Under the pieces are notes generated by a model. The model saw nothing but the letters and a program-made list of their open reading frames with translations, did not search any database and had not been told where the DNA came from. A stretch of 23,738 nucleotides of DNA from assembly GCA_047634655.1 (NCBI GenBank), contig JBLIHY010000025.1, forward strand, positions 1-23,738, in the 5' to 3' direction. Source of the stretch: CANLBN01 sp047634655 (GTDB lineage Bacteria; Pseudomonadota; Gammaproteobacteria; Pseudomonadales; Cellvibrionaceae). Every line of letters starts with the position of its first letter. Within the stretch, counting starts at the first letter, position 1. Both the position numbers and the translations under genes were made by a program. Below, piece by piece: positions 1 to 7,878 of the stretch.

Positions 1-345
1 ATTATTGGCATGACTCAGCAGTATAATGTTCTGGCTGGAGTCCTATCTCACGGCCAAAAACAGTGGTTGGAAATCGGTATGCTGCTCGCCGCCGGTCCGC
101 GCGTACTGTTGGTGGATGAGCCTGTCGCAGGGATGACCCCGCAAGAAACCGAACACACCGCTGAATTATTAAATTCTCTGGCAGGCGACCACACGGTTGT
201 AGTGGTCGAGCACGATATGGAATTTGTCCGCAGCATTGCCCGTCACGTCACGGTATTGGATCAGGGCTCTGTGCTGGCAGAGGGCACCATGGATGAGATT
301 CAGAATAATGTCGATGTGCGTCGCGTTTATCTGGGTGAGGGGTAA
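1..345 (+). CDS. urtD: Urea ABC transporter ATP-binding protein UrtD, C-terminal part (5' end outside window)
   Basis: ATPase subunit of a urea uptake ABC transporter, acting on the inner face of the cytoplasmic membrane. The frame is open from base 1, so only about the last 114 residues are seen. Visible are an ABC signature of the UrtD kind (LSHGQKQWLEIGM, with His in the usual Gly position), a Walker B (VLLVDEPVAGM) and the switch histidine in VVVVEHD. Walker A lies outside the window. The LSHGQKQWLEIG form is characteristic of UrtD rather than of generic LivG proteins. The stop is 5 bp before the GTG of the next ATPase, urtE, as expected for the end of a urtABCDE operon. Assignment is from motif recognition plus pairing with urtE; a LivG-type branched-chain amino acid ATPase is the alternative. 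Confidence 0.9.
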   Translation: MIGMTQQYNVLAGVLSHGQKQWLEIGMLLAAGPRVLLVDEPVAGMTPQETEHTAELLNSLAGDHTVVVVEHDMEFVRSIARHVTVLDQGSVLAEGTMDEIQNNVDVRRVYLGEG

Positions 346-350
346 TCGCT

Positions 351-1043
351 GTGATTAATTTGAAAAACATTAATCAGCTGTACGGCGGTTCTCAAATTCT
401 TTGGGATTTAAATTTGAACATCGAACAAGGCGCCTGTATCTGTCTAATGGGTCGCAATGGCGTAGGCAAGACGACCTTGTTAAAGTGTCTGATGGGTTTG
501 TTGCCAGTAAAAAGTGGCGACATCCAGATCGATGGTCATAACATGGTTAAGCGAAGCGCCGAGAGCCGAGCCCTCATGGGTGTTGGCTATGTCCCCCAGG
601 GAAGAGATATCTTCCCGCAATTGACGGTTGAAGAAAATCTGCGTGTTGGCCTGGGAGTCCGCAAGGATAAGCCCAAAGTTATCCCAGAAAAAATTTACGA
701 GTTATTTCCGGTCTTAAAAAATATGCTCAATCGCCGCGGTGGTGATTTGTCCGGAGGACAGCAACAACTCGCCATTGGTCGAGCTCTGGTTATCGATCCA
801 AAAATATTAATTCTCGATGAACCTAATGAAGGCATACAGCCAAATATCGTGCAACAGATTGGCGATGTGATTAAGCTGCTCAATGGGGAAGAGGGAATAA
901 CGGTATTCTTGGTTGAACAAAAGCCCAACTTTGCCCGTAAAGTTGGTAGAGAATTTCGCCTTATGGAAAAAGGGTGGATAGTTGCCGATGGTAAAATGAG
1001 CGATCTGACCGACGATTTGATCAAAAAACATCTGACCGTCTAA
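351..1043 (+). CDS. urtE: Urea ABC transporter ATP-binding protein UrtE
   Basis: Second ATPase subunit of the urea transporter, expected to pair with UrtD at the membrane. 230 residues, the normal length of the LivF/UrtE family. Walker A GRNGVGKTT is at residues 34-42, signature LSGGQQQ at 133-139 and Walker B ILILDEP at 152-158, followed by NEGIQP, which is typical of UrtE. The H-loop position reads LVEQ, with Gln replacing the switch His, as is normal in LivF-type subunits. The start is GTG at 351, 5 bp after the urtD stop; the MINLKNINQLYGGSQIL N-terminus fits the family start. It is probably the last gene of the operon, since 246 bp without a gene follow. LivF is the alternative, but the pairing with the UrtD signature favours urea. 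Confidence 0.9.
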   Translation: MINLKNINQLYGGSQILWDLNLNIEQGACICLMGRNGVGKTTLLKCLMGLLPVKSGDIQIDGHNMVKRSAESRALMGVGYVPQGRDIFPQLTVEENLRVGLGVRKDKPKVIPEKIYELFPVLKNMLNRRGGDLSGGQQQLAIGRALVIDPKILILDEPNEGIQPNIVQQIGDVIKLLNGEEGITVFLVEQKPNFARKVGREFRLMEKGWIVADGKMSDLTDDLIKKHLTV

Positions 1044-1092
1044 TTTTTGACAGAGCTGGTCTCTTGACAAGGTTGCCTCAAAAAGCGTCATT

Positions 1093-1226
1093 CCGCAGTT
1101 GATGTGTCCACTGGATACAAAAGATCTACGCTACTAACTTTTGTATCGGTGAAGCGACTATTTTGTTATTGCTTCACTAGATCTGCAAGGCGATACAATG
1201 CGCTAGATTAACTTGCTTAACTGCGG
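1093..1226. repeat. Nested inverted-repeat element, 134 bp, between urtE and the MFS gene
   Basis: An 8-bp outer stem (ccgcagtt at 1093-1100, aactgcgg at 1219-1226) encloses two further hairpins: gatacaaaag/cttttgtatc, 10 bp with a 14-nt loop (1114-1123/1138-1147), and gtgaagc/gcttcac, 7 bp with a 15-nt loop (1149-1155/1171-1177). The palindrome agatct occurs twice. As RNA this would be a multi-branched structure. It could be a small non-autonomous mobile element, a structured 3' end of the urt transcript, or a small RNA. No target-site duplication was identified. Confidence 0.5.
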
Positions 1227-1234
1227 CCTCACTC

Positions 1235-1260
1235 AAAAAAAATCCCATACCGCAAGGGAT
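1235..1260 (-). terminator. Weak hairpin plus T-tract on the minus strand
   Basis: Read on the minus strand, atccc-ttgcggtat-gggat is followed by seven T (plus-strand A-run 1235-1241). The stem is only 5 bp and no minus-strand gene lies just upstream of it, so it may at most stop antisense transcription from the MFS region. Confidence 0.2.
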
Positions 1261-1289
1261 AATTAAACCTGGCTTTCAGACTTTTTTCT

Positions 1290-2510
1290 GTGCAAAGATC
1301 TCTTTATATCTACTTAATAGTTACTTTCTGCTTGTCGATGTCCGTAGGTTTGCAGATTCTTGTAGTTCCTTGGCTAGCCGTCGACTATCTGAATCTTTCT
1401 CCATCGGTTGTCGGATTTGTACAGGCAGCGACACTGCTACCAAATCTAATTTTCTTAGTTCTCGGCGGCATTCGCGCAGATAGAGGCGCTCTGCTAACAA
1501 GTTTATCCCGGTTAGTAGTAATTTACGTGCTCGTTCATGCGGTGCTTTTATGTTTGTTTGCCCAGGATTGGCTGTCCCGTTTTACTTTACTTGGCTATGC
1601 TGTTTTATTGGGTAGCGTTAATGCTTTTATTCAGCCTAGCAAGGATTATCTTGTCGGTTTCCTCGCTGGGAATCAGCTACAGAATGCTATTGCTCAGCAC
1701 ACACTTAGCCAAAATTTCGGACAAGCCACGGGATTTATATTAGCTTCTTTTTTATATCGGTGGGATTTGATGAGTATTCCACTGGTTCAAATTACAATAT
1801 TGTGTGTTGTTTTTGGTCTTTTGAAATACATGGCCACGATCGTTGAATTTGGCTCGGATAGTTCAGAGACAAAACCACCAGCACCTTCCCCATATTCATG
1901 GCTGTCCGGTTTTCACAAGTGTTGGCAGTCAAATATTTTACGCAGTCTAATTGTCATCGTTTCCATCAATGGTTTTTTCCATATTGGTGTTTTTGTGGTC
2001 GCTTTGCCGCTGTTGGCGAGAGATATCTACTTCGGCGATGCGAGTTTTTATGGCCTGCTGCAGTGTTTTTTCGTACTGGGTTCAGCTGTTGCCACTATTT
2101 TAGTGATCATCCGTGGCGATCTCGACTCTCCCGGTCGGCGAGTGATTTTTGGTTTGTTATACAGCGGCCTAATTCTGCTAGGTTTGAGTGTTGAACCGAC
2201 GCAGTATGGGACAATTTTTTTAATTTTTTTATGGGGTGTCGTTGTTGGAGTCAATGCAATCCTCGGGCGAACGATACTGCAATCTCGTACCTTGGCAGAC
2301 TATCGCGGTCGGGTAATTTCTGTTTATCAATTAGCACTTTTTGGATTTGCGCCACTGGGTTCTCTGGTCGCAGGCGTGGCTATTGAGCACTGGGGTGTTT
2401 TATTTGTATTAAAACTTAGTGCGATCGCTAGTTTTACTGCATTTGCAGCCATGTTTCTAACGCGTGCGCTTTGGGACTTGCAGGCGGAGGATGTTGAAAC
2501 TGCTGAGTGA
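1290..2510 (+). CDS. MFS transporter, MFS_3 (EntS-like) type exporter
   Basis: Twelve-helix major facilitator protein of the inner membrane, 406 residues. Visible are the loop 2-3 motif GGIRADRG, the long hydrophobic segments, a polar central loop around residues 191-210 (SETKPPAPSPYSW), and the C-terminal half motif DYRGRVISVYQLALFGFAPLG, which is typical of the MFS_3 group that includes the enterobactin exporter EntS. Substrate cannot be read from sequence; there is no siderophore cluster next to it. The start is GTG at 1290; the frame is closed by a TAA at 1260-1262, so little extension is possible, and no clear ribosome binding site is seen. The gene looks more T-rich than the TCA genes downstream, which may reflect membrane codons or transfer. 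It converges with folA 53 bp downstream. Confidence 0.8.
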   Translation: MQRSLYIYLIVTFCLSMSVGLQILVVPWLAVDYLNLSPSVVGFVQAATLLPNLIFLVLGGIRADRGALLTSLSRLVVIYVLVHAVLLCLFAQDWLSRFTLLGYAVLLGSVNAFIQPSKDYLVGFLAGNQLQNAIAQHTLSQNFGQATGFILASFLYRWDLMSIPLVQITILCVVFGLLKYMATIVEFGSDSSETKPPAPSPYSWLSGFHKCWQSNILRSLIVIVSINGFFHIGVFVVALPLLARDIYFGDASFYGLLQCFFVLGSAVATILVIIRGDLDSPGRRVIFGLLYSGLILLGLSVEPTQYGTIFLIFLWGVVVGVNAILGRTILQSRTLADYRGRVISVYQLALFGFAPLGSLVAGVAIEHWGVLFVLKLSAIASFTAFAAMFLTRALWDLQAEDVETAE

Positions 2511-2563
2511 CCGCAATGATTGAATTTATCCGAACGTTGTTAACTGTGTTCTTTGCAAGAGCG

Positions 2564-3103
2564 TCAAGACCGCTTCTGTAATACGCAAAAAGTGTAATCG
2601 TAGGGATTACTGCTCGAGGCGAAATGTTGCTCCCGACTGACTTCTTTCCAAAGCTCCCTATCGATGGGAGGAAAAAAAGCATCGCCCGCGACTTCAGTCT
2701 CTACCCTTGTCAGATAAATCCTGTCGGCTATGGGTAACGCGGCGCAATAAACCTGCTCTCCGCCAATGACCATGATTTCATCTATTTTGTCAACATTTGC
2801 CTGTGCTTCCGCCAGCTTTCGGGCTTGTTCGAGACTATGCACTACGTCTACTCCTGAAAATCGCCAGTCACGCTGGCGCGTGATTACGATGTTAAGGCGT
2901 CCTGGGAGGGGCCGACCAATAGATTCGAATGTTTTGCGGCCCATCACCAATGGTTTGCCCATGGTCACACGTTTAAAGTACTTCAGGTCTTCCGGTAAGT
3001 GCCAGATGAGTTGGTTGTTCTTCCCAATGGTCCGATTATTTGCCATGGCAACTATAATGGAAAGTTTGGGGGCGGAACGTTTCGGAGGATTATCTAAAAA
3101 CAT
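2564..3103 (-). CDS. folA: Dihydrofolate reductase
   Basis: Reduces dihydrofolate to tetrahydrofolate with NADPH in the cytoplasm; the target of trimethoprim. 179 residues against about 160 in E. coli. The core begins at LSIIVAMANNRTIGKNNQLIW. The acidic catalytic residue is Asp39 in HLPEDLKYFKR, the NADPH-binding segment MGRKTFESIGRPLPGR is near residues 54-69, and MVIGGEQVY follows. The about 13-residue N-terminal extension (MFLDNPPKRSAPK) comes from the only good ATG; no start codon was found nearer the core, so the extension may be real. No clear Shine-Dalgarno is seen. It is transcribed toward the MFS gene. Upstream of it lies an 871-bp gap with an inverted-repeat element. Confidence 0.95.
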   Translation of the reverse strand: MFLDNPPKRSAPKLSIIVAMANNRTIGKNNQLIWHLPEDLKYFKRVTMGKPLVMGRKTFESIGRPLPGRLNIVITRQRDWRFSGVDVVHSLEQARKLAEAQANVDKIDEIMVIGGEQVYCAALPIADRIYLTRVETEVAGDAFFPPIDRELWKEVSREQHFASSSNPYDYTFCVLQKRS

Positions 3104-3248
3104 ATACGATGCATGTTGCCGATATGGTGAGGGTGAAGAGGCATAAAGATCTTTAGGTAAAAGCTGAAAATACTCGACAGAGTAACTTAGAGCATCTTAC
3201 TTTGTTCGGTTATTTTTGATTACTCTCAGTAAAATAGACCTGTGCTTA

Positions 3249-3391
3249 TAGAACCCATACTCAAAATTGAATTTTAGTATTTTTAGTGATCTCCAACTTA
3301 AAGAAAGTGCCTTATTTCCCTCGGAATAAGTCACTTTTTGGACCTTGAAACACTGGAGTTTGTAAATAAATCAATTTTGATATAGGTTCTA
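3249..3391. repeat. MITE-like element, 143 bp, with about 22-bp terminal inverted repeats
   Basis: The left arm 3249-3270 (tagaacccatactcaaaa and 4 more) and the right arm 3371-3391 are inverted copies matching at 20 positions, with one mismatch and one single-base bulge. The interior carries a strong hairpin (3308-3335). It has no coding capacity. Size, perfect-looking ends and intergenic position fit a miniature inverted-repeat transposable element or a similar dispersed repeat. No target duplication was confirmed and no second copy is present in this window. Confidence 0.5.
3308..3340 (+). terminator. Hairpin with T-run inside the 3249-3391 element
   Basis: The stem gtg-c-cttatt-t-cc pairs with gg-aataag-t-cac around a ctc loop (3308-3335), followed by TTTTT on the plus strand. 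On the minus strand the same stem is followed by TTTCTTT, so it could act in both directions. There is no plus-strand gene before it (folA is on the minus strand). It may be a structural part of the repeat rather than a gene terminator. Confidence 0.4.
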
Positions 3392-3974
3392 GTAACCTTG
3401 GTTTCCGTCGCGGCCTGGCAGGGATGTCAACTAAGTAACTCAAGTTCGTTAATATTACGCGATATCATTGTGCCAACTGTAAGCTGCGGTCATACCAGTA
3501 TCTGCTTGATCTACATTGGGTTTTTAATGTTTTTCAATGAAAAACCTAGAAAATCGGAAATGTCTCAGCTAAGGTGCGCCCTGGCTATTTTACGGAGATG
3601 GGGATTTAACTAGCAGATTTATTTAAAAATATAGACCTGCTTCACTTATTTCTCAAAAGGTCTGTGTTAGGTTCCATCGGCAAAATGATCGATGCGTAAG
3701 CTCCGATCCAATGTTTCACCACCAAAATATTATGAGGCGGAGCGGAGTTGTTCAGATATCGACACAGTCAGTTCTAGTTAGAGAAAGCCGAAACCTATTA
3801 GGAGCGTCTGACTTTCTATAGGCCTTAAATTATTTGAACGATGAATAAGGATCAAGCAAAAAAACCTCTACTTAAGGAAAGCCATTGATCCGACGAGTTT
3901 GCTACCACACGATACCCTGAATTTAGTCAGTAAAAACCGTAAATTACTTTGGATAGTTTGCTAGGAGTTGATAT
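3392..3974. other. Non-coding stretch before the DUF3050 gene
   Basis: No convincing gene. A TTG-started frame at 3398-3613 (71 codons) has no recognisable features. A 7-bp inverted repeat ggatcaa/ttgatcc (3849-3855/3895-3901) and a 6-bp agacct/aggtct pair (3633-3638/3658-3663) are visible, but neither is strong. The promoter of the downstream gene should lie here; no clear -35/-10 pair was found. Confidence 0.4.
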
Positions 3975-4712
3975 ATGAAAGTACCGACAACAAAAATCGA
4001 CAGAGCTCACAAGAAACTCTGCACCCACGCCCTTTATTCATCAATTAATGACATCGAAAGCGTGAAAGTGTTTATGAAATGGCACGTTTTTGCCGTCTGG
4101 GACTTCATGTCTCTACTCAAATCCTTACAAAGGGAAGTCACTTGCATTGAAGTTCCATGGACGCCGGCCAAATATGACAAAAACGTTGTGCGTTTCATTA
4201 ACGAGATCGTCGTCGGTGAAGAAAGTGACGAAGACATTGATGGTGGTCACACTGATCACTATACGATGTATCTAAACGCGATGAAGGAAGTTGGCGCAGA
4301 TACCACTCCAATAGAGAACTTCCTAAAAACATTTTCCCTCGATGATATTCCCAGAGAAGTTGCCGAATTTACCGAATTTAATCTAAATCTCGTCGCCAGC
4401 AACAATCCGCTGAAAGTGGCCTCAGCCTTTTTTTATGGTCGCGAAAATCTCATTCCAGACCTCTTTGCCCCACTTGTAAGTGCTCTGGAAAAAAATAATA
4501 TTAAAGCCCCGTCCTTCAAGCATTATCTCGAACGTCATATCGAGCTTGACGGTGACGAACACAGCGGCCTAGCAGGAAAGCTGCTGGATGAGCTTTGCGA
4601 TACCAAAGAGAAATCCAAACAGGCGTTGGAAGTCGCAGAAGAGTCGCTAGCATTACGCTCTAAGCTTTGGGACTATGTGCTTGAAGAGATCAGAGTGGCC
4701 AAAGCGACATAA
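3975..4712 (+). CDS. DUF3050 family protein, heme-oxygenase-like fold
   Basis: 245 residues, soluble. The N-terminal part, HALYSSINDIESVKVFMKWH (residues 18-37) followed by VFAVWDFMSLLKSLQ, is the hallmark of DUF3050 proteins, which belong to the heme-oxygenase-like structural superfamily. Possible metal-binding residues are His37, acidic residues at 82-86, His92/His95, Glu131/Glu134, Glu157 in FFYGRENLIP, and the helix HIELDGDEH with His188, Asp192 and His196. The i/i+4 spacing of acidic and His residues there resembles metal-binding helices of heme-oxygenase-like diiron oxygenases. The reaction is unknown. The start ATG is well supported by AGGAG seven bases upstream. It stands alone: 871 bp gap before, strong hairpin and 588 bp gap after, so it is probably a monocistronic unit. 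Family assignment is from recognition; function is not established. Confidence 0.8.
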   Translation: MKVPTTKIDRAHKKLCTHALYSSINDIESVKVFMKWHVFAVWDFMSLLKSLQREVTCIEVPWTPAKYDKNVVRFINEIVVGEESDEDIDGGHTDHYTMYLNAMKEVGADTTPIENFLKTFSLDDIPREVAEFTEFNLNLVASNNPLKVASAFFYGRENLIPDLFAPLVSALEKNNIKAPSFKHYLERHIELDGDEHSGLAGKLLDELCDTKEKSKQALEVAEESLALRSKLWDYVLEEIRVAKAT

Positions 4713-4763
4713 GTGCGATGCATATAATAAATTAAAACCCTTGCGCTAATGTCTTAATTTCGA

Positions 4764-4807
4764 GTCATATAGCCGACGCCACGCTCATTCGGTGTCGGCT
4801 ATATGAC
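4764..4807. terminator. 17-bp hairpin after the DUF3050 gene
   Basis: gtcatatagccgacgcc (4764-4780) pairs with 4791-4807 over 17 positions with a single G-T pair, leaving a 10-nt loop. It lies 51 bp after the DUF3050 stop. There is no immediate T-run (aataggtcttt follows), so it is either a terminator of imperfect type, an mRNA 3'-end protector, or a dispersed palindrome. Confidence 0.55.
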
Positions 4808-5395
4808 AATAGGTCTTTGTTAAACAATTAAATAAGAAGCTAATCTAAACTCTGTATGAGATCAACAAACAAGGTTTGAGGTTCAGCTCGACTCTCGACT
4901 GACTTTTTTCAGCGAATAAACTCATCCGTAACGCAAATCATATCAAATAAGTTCAGTTCTACCAGTTCCAGATCACTCTGTCCGCAGAGAGACAAGAGTT
5001 TGTATTTTGTAGGCGCTATCACTATAATTCAGCGCGACTAGATAGTGAGCTGTAAGGCCAAGTTCAGGGTATAAAATACATGTCTTGAATACGGGTCAAT
5101 ACTCTTTTCAATGCGTACCGCGATGCTAGCAATAGCTCTTTGAAAGTTCTGTTAGTTGTTGGATAAAGATGTATGCAAAAGTATATGTCTGGGTTGCCCT
5201 AAAGTGATGTGCACCGAATTCACCAACTATCAATTCCCACGGCCTGGCTAGATTTCCCTGAGCTTGCAAGTGTTCTTCTGAACTTTATTTTTAGCCTAAA
5301 TTTTGAGCGAAATTGAGTCGAAAAGCGTAAATTAGGCAGGTTGGCAACATCCCCATTGTAAAGACCTTAAATGAATTAATTGCTAGGGCAAAATT
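4808..5395. other. 588-bp non-coding region upstream of sdhA
   Basis: No open frame of note on either strand. It must contain the promoter of the TCA cluster. A 7-bp inverted repeat tcactat/atagtga (5019-5025/5042-5048) is visible. The length leaves room for a long leader, a small RNA or several operator sites, but nothing here could be assigned with confidence. Confidence 0.4.
5264..5291 (+). promoter_or_regulatory. Candidate sigma-70-like promoter upstream of sdhA
   Basis: TTGCAA (5264-5269) and TATTTT (5286-5291) are separated by 16 bp, each two mismatches from consensus. It would give a leader of about 100 nt before the sdhA ATG. This is a pattern match only, in an AT-rich region. Confidence 0.2.
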
Positions 5396-7165
5396 ATGAC
5401 TGCAATACGAACAGTTTCCTTTGATGGCATCGTTATTGGCGGTGGTGGCTCAGGAATGAGAGCCGCCTTGCAAATGGCGAAATCTGGTTTTAAAACGGCA
5501 GTAATTACCAAAGTTTTCCCAACTCGCTCCCACACCGTGTCGGCCCAGGGAGGAATCACTTGCTCTATCGCCAGCTCAGATCCCAATGATGATTGGCGTT
5601 GGCACATGTATGACACGATTAAAGGTTCTGACTATATCGGCGATCAGGATGCCATTGAGTACATGTGCACAGTTGGTCCCGAGGCGGTTTTCGAGTTAGA
5701 GCACATGGGTCTACCTTTTTCGCGCACCGAGAACGGCCGTATTTACCAGCGTCCCTTCGGTGGGCAATCCAAAGATTTTGGTAAAGGTGGCCAGGCTGCC
5801 CGTACCTGTGCTGCTGCCGACCGAACCGGTCACGCCTTGTTGCATACTCTTTACCAAAACAATATGAAAAATGACACCGTATTTTTCAACGAATGGTTCG
5901 CAGTTGATCTGGTCAAAAACCAGGATGGTGTGGTGACAGGTGTCATCGCTATCAATATTGAAGATGGCGAGGTTGTGCATATAAAGTCCAAAGCTACCGT
6001 GCTCGCAACCGGTGGTGCGGGGCGTATTTATGCATCAACCACCAACGCGCACATTAATACTGGTGATGGCATTGGAATGGCAGTTAGAGCTGGGTTTCCG
6101 ATTCAAGATATGGAAATGTGGCAGTTCCATCCGACCGGTATTTATGGTGCCGGTAGCTTAGTTACCGAAGGTTGCCGCGGTGAAGGCGGTTATTTGATTA
6201 ATAAAGACGGCGAGCGCTTCATGGAACGCTATGCCCCTAATGCAAAAGATCTTGCAGGTCGGGACGTAGTCGCACGCTCTATGATAATTGAAATTCTTGA
6301 AGGTCGTGGTTGTGGCGAAAAAGGTGACCACGTCAAGTTGAAACTGGATCATTTGGGCGAGCAGATCCTGAATTCCCGCCTTCCGGGGGTTCTCGAGCTA
6401 TCTCGAACCTTTGCTGGCGTCGATCCCGTCAAAGAGCCGATTCCTGTCATTCCGACTTGTCACTATATGATGGGTGGCATTCCAACCAACGTAAATGGTC
6501 AAGCGCTGACGCAGGTTGATGGTCAAGACAAAGTTATTGAAGGCTTCTACGCCTGTGGCGAAGTTGCATGTGTTTCTGTTCACGGCGCCAACCGCCTGGG
6601 CGGTAACTCTCTGCTTGACTTGGTGGTTTTTGGTCGTGCATCTGGGCTCTTTATTGAGAAAGCTCTAAAAGAAGGTATTGAACATCGCGAGGCTTCCCAG
6701 ACCGATGTCGAGGAAGCGATGCAGACTCTGAACCGAGTGAACAGCAACACGGGTGGGGAATCCGCGCCGGCGCTACGAGAAGAGCTGCAAGAGGTCATGC
6801 AAAATCACTTCGGTGTATTTCGTAAAGGAGACTTTATGAAAGAAGGCGTTGAAAAATTAGCGGATCTCCGCGAGCGAATAATGAATGTAACCTTTGCAGA
6901 TAAAAGTAACGTCTTCAACACAGCGCGCATCGAAGTCCTCGAGCTGTTGAACCTTTTGGCTTCCGCCGAATCTACCGCGATCCCAGCAGAAGCTAGAACC
7001 GAGTCTCGAGGAGCCCACGCCCGCGAAGATTACAAAGAACGTGATGATGAAAATTGGTTGTGTCACTCATTGTATTTTCCAGAAGACCATAGGGTCGAAA
7101 AGCGCGCAGTTAACCTCAAGCCCGTAACTGCCGAAACATTCGAGCCCATGGCGAGAACCTATTAA
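5396..7165 (+). CDS. sdhA: Succinate dehydrogenase flavoprotein subunit
   Basis: Oxidises succinate to fumarate and passes electrons to covalently bound FAD; the catalytic subunit of complex II on the cytoplasmic face of the inner membrane. 589 residues, as in E. coli (588). The FAD dinucleotide fold VIGGGGSGMRAALQ is near residues 13-26. The covalent FAD histidine is His46 in RSHTVSAQGG. Active-site residues visible include His245 in HPTGIYGAG, Arg289 in AGRDVVARS (proton shuttle), the His in TCHYMMGGIPT and the Arg in GANRLGGNSLLD. The ATG start gives the family N-terminus (FDGIVIGGGG); only a weak gctaggg precedes it. sdhB follows after 14 bp. Unusually, no sdhC/sdhD precede it; the anchor genes are about 9.3 kb downstream. 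Confidence 0.98.
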   Translation: MTAIRTVSFDGIVIGGGGSGMRAALQMAKSGFKTAVITKVFPTRSHTVSAQGGITCSIASSDPNDDWRWHMYDTIKGSDYIGDQDAIEYMCTVGPEAVFELEHMGLPFSRTENGRIYQRPFGGQSKDFGKGGQAARTCAAADRTGHALLHTLYQNNMKNDTVFFNEWFAVDLVKNQDGVVTGVIAINIEDGEVVHIKSKATVLATGGAGRIYASTTNAHINTGDGIGMAVRAGFPIQDMEMWQFHPTGIYGAGSLVTEGCRGEGGYLINKDGERFMERYAPNAKDLAGRDVVARSMIIEILEGRGCGEKGDHVKLKLDHLGEQILNSRLPGVLELSRTFAGVDPVKEPIPVIPTCHYMMGGIPTNVNGQALTQVDGQDKVIEGFYACGEVACVSVHGANRLGGNSLLDLVVFGRASGLFIEKALKEGIEHREASQTDVEEAMQTLNRVNSNTGGESAPALREELQEVMQNHFGVFRKGDFMKEGVEKLADLRERIMNVTFADKSNVFNTARIEVLELLNLLASAESTAIPAEARTESRGAHAREDYKERDDENWLCHSLYFPEDHRVEKRAVNLKPVTAETFEPMARTY

Positions 7166-7179
7166 GGAGAAGATGCAAA

Positions 7180-7878
7180 ATGTTAAAAGTTGAAATTTAT
7201 CGCTACAACCCCGAAACCGACGCCGAGCCTTACATGAAAACTTATGAGGTGGACACCAAGGGTCGCGATTTCATGGTGCTAGATATCCTGGGAATGCTCA
7301 AGGCGCAAGACAATAGCTTAGTGTTCCGTCGTTCTTGCCGAGAAGGAGTATGCGGTTCCGATGGTATGAACATCAATGGTAAAAATGGTCTTGCTTGCAT
7401 CACCCCCGTTTCCGAATGCGTTAAGAACGACACCTTAACGCTACGTCCTCTGCCCGGGATGCCAGTCATTCGCGATTTGGTAATCGACATGACTCAGTTT
7501 TACAAACAGTATCGAAAAATCGAACCATTCTTGCAAACAAATGAACCCACTGGCAATCGTGAGCGTCTGCAGTCCCCCAAAGATCGGGAAAAACTCGACG
7601 GCCTCTACGAGTGTATTCTTTGCGCCTGCTGCTCAACCAGTTGTCCTTCGTTCTGGTGGAATCCCGACAAATTTATTGGCCCTGCAGGCCTGCTGCAATC
7701 CTATCGTTTCCTGGCTGACAGCCGAGATACAAATACAGCAGAGCGTTTGGAGAATTTGAGCGATCCGTTCAGTGTTTTCCGCTGCCACGGCATTCAAAAT
7801 TGCGTCTCCGTATGTCCTAAGGGATTAAATCCAACTAAGGCCATCGGACACATACGATCGATGTTGTTTGCTCGTTAA
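7180..7878 (+). CDS. sdhB: Succinate dehydrogenase iron-sulfur subunit
   Basis: Carries electrons from SdhA to quinone through three Fe-S clusters. 232 residues. The [2Fe-2S] ligands are Cys53, Cys58, Asp61 and Cys73 (the Asp ligand as in E. coli). [4Fe-4S] is held by Cys145, Cys148, Cys151 and Cys212, and [3Fe-4S] by Cys155, Cys202 and Cys208. The quinone-site residues known from E. coli are kept: Pro156, Trp160 and His203. The start is the ATG at 7180, served by AAGGAG overlapping the sdhA stop; another ATG at 7174 hits a stop at once. sdhA and sdhB are clearly co-transcribed. After it comes a 409-bp gap with a hairpin, so sdhAB may be a separate transcript from sucAB. Confidence 0.98.
   Translation: MLKVEIYRYNPETDAEPYMKTYEVDTKGRDFMVLDILGMLKAQDNSLVFRRSCREGVCGSDGMNINGKNGLACITPVSECVKNDTLTLRPLPGMPVIRDLVIDMTQFYKQYRKIEPFLQTNEPTGNRERLQSPKDREKLDGLYECILCACCSTSCPSFWWNPDKFIGPAGLLQSYRFLADSRDTNTAERLENLSDPFSVFRCHGIQNCVSVCPKGLNPTKAIGHIRSMLFAR

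Noticed and set aside
1093..1226. Integron attC-like site
   Set aside because: GCTTAAC matches the RYYYAAC core pattern, but it lies at the wrong end relative to the GTT-containing partner, and no integrase or cassette array is present.
3398..3613. 71-codon open frame between folA and the DUF3050 gene
   Set aside because: Starts with TTG, has no ribosome binding site or family features, and begins right after the MITE-like element; likely chance.
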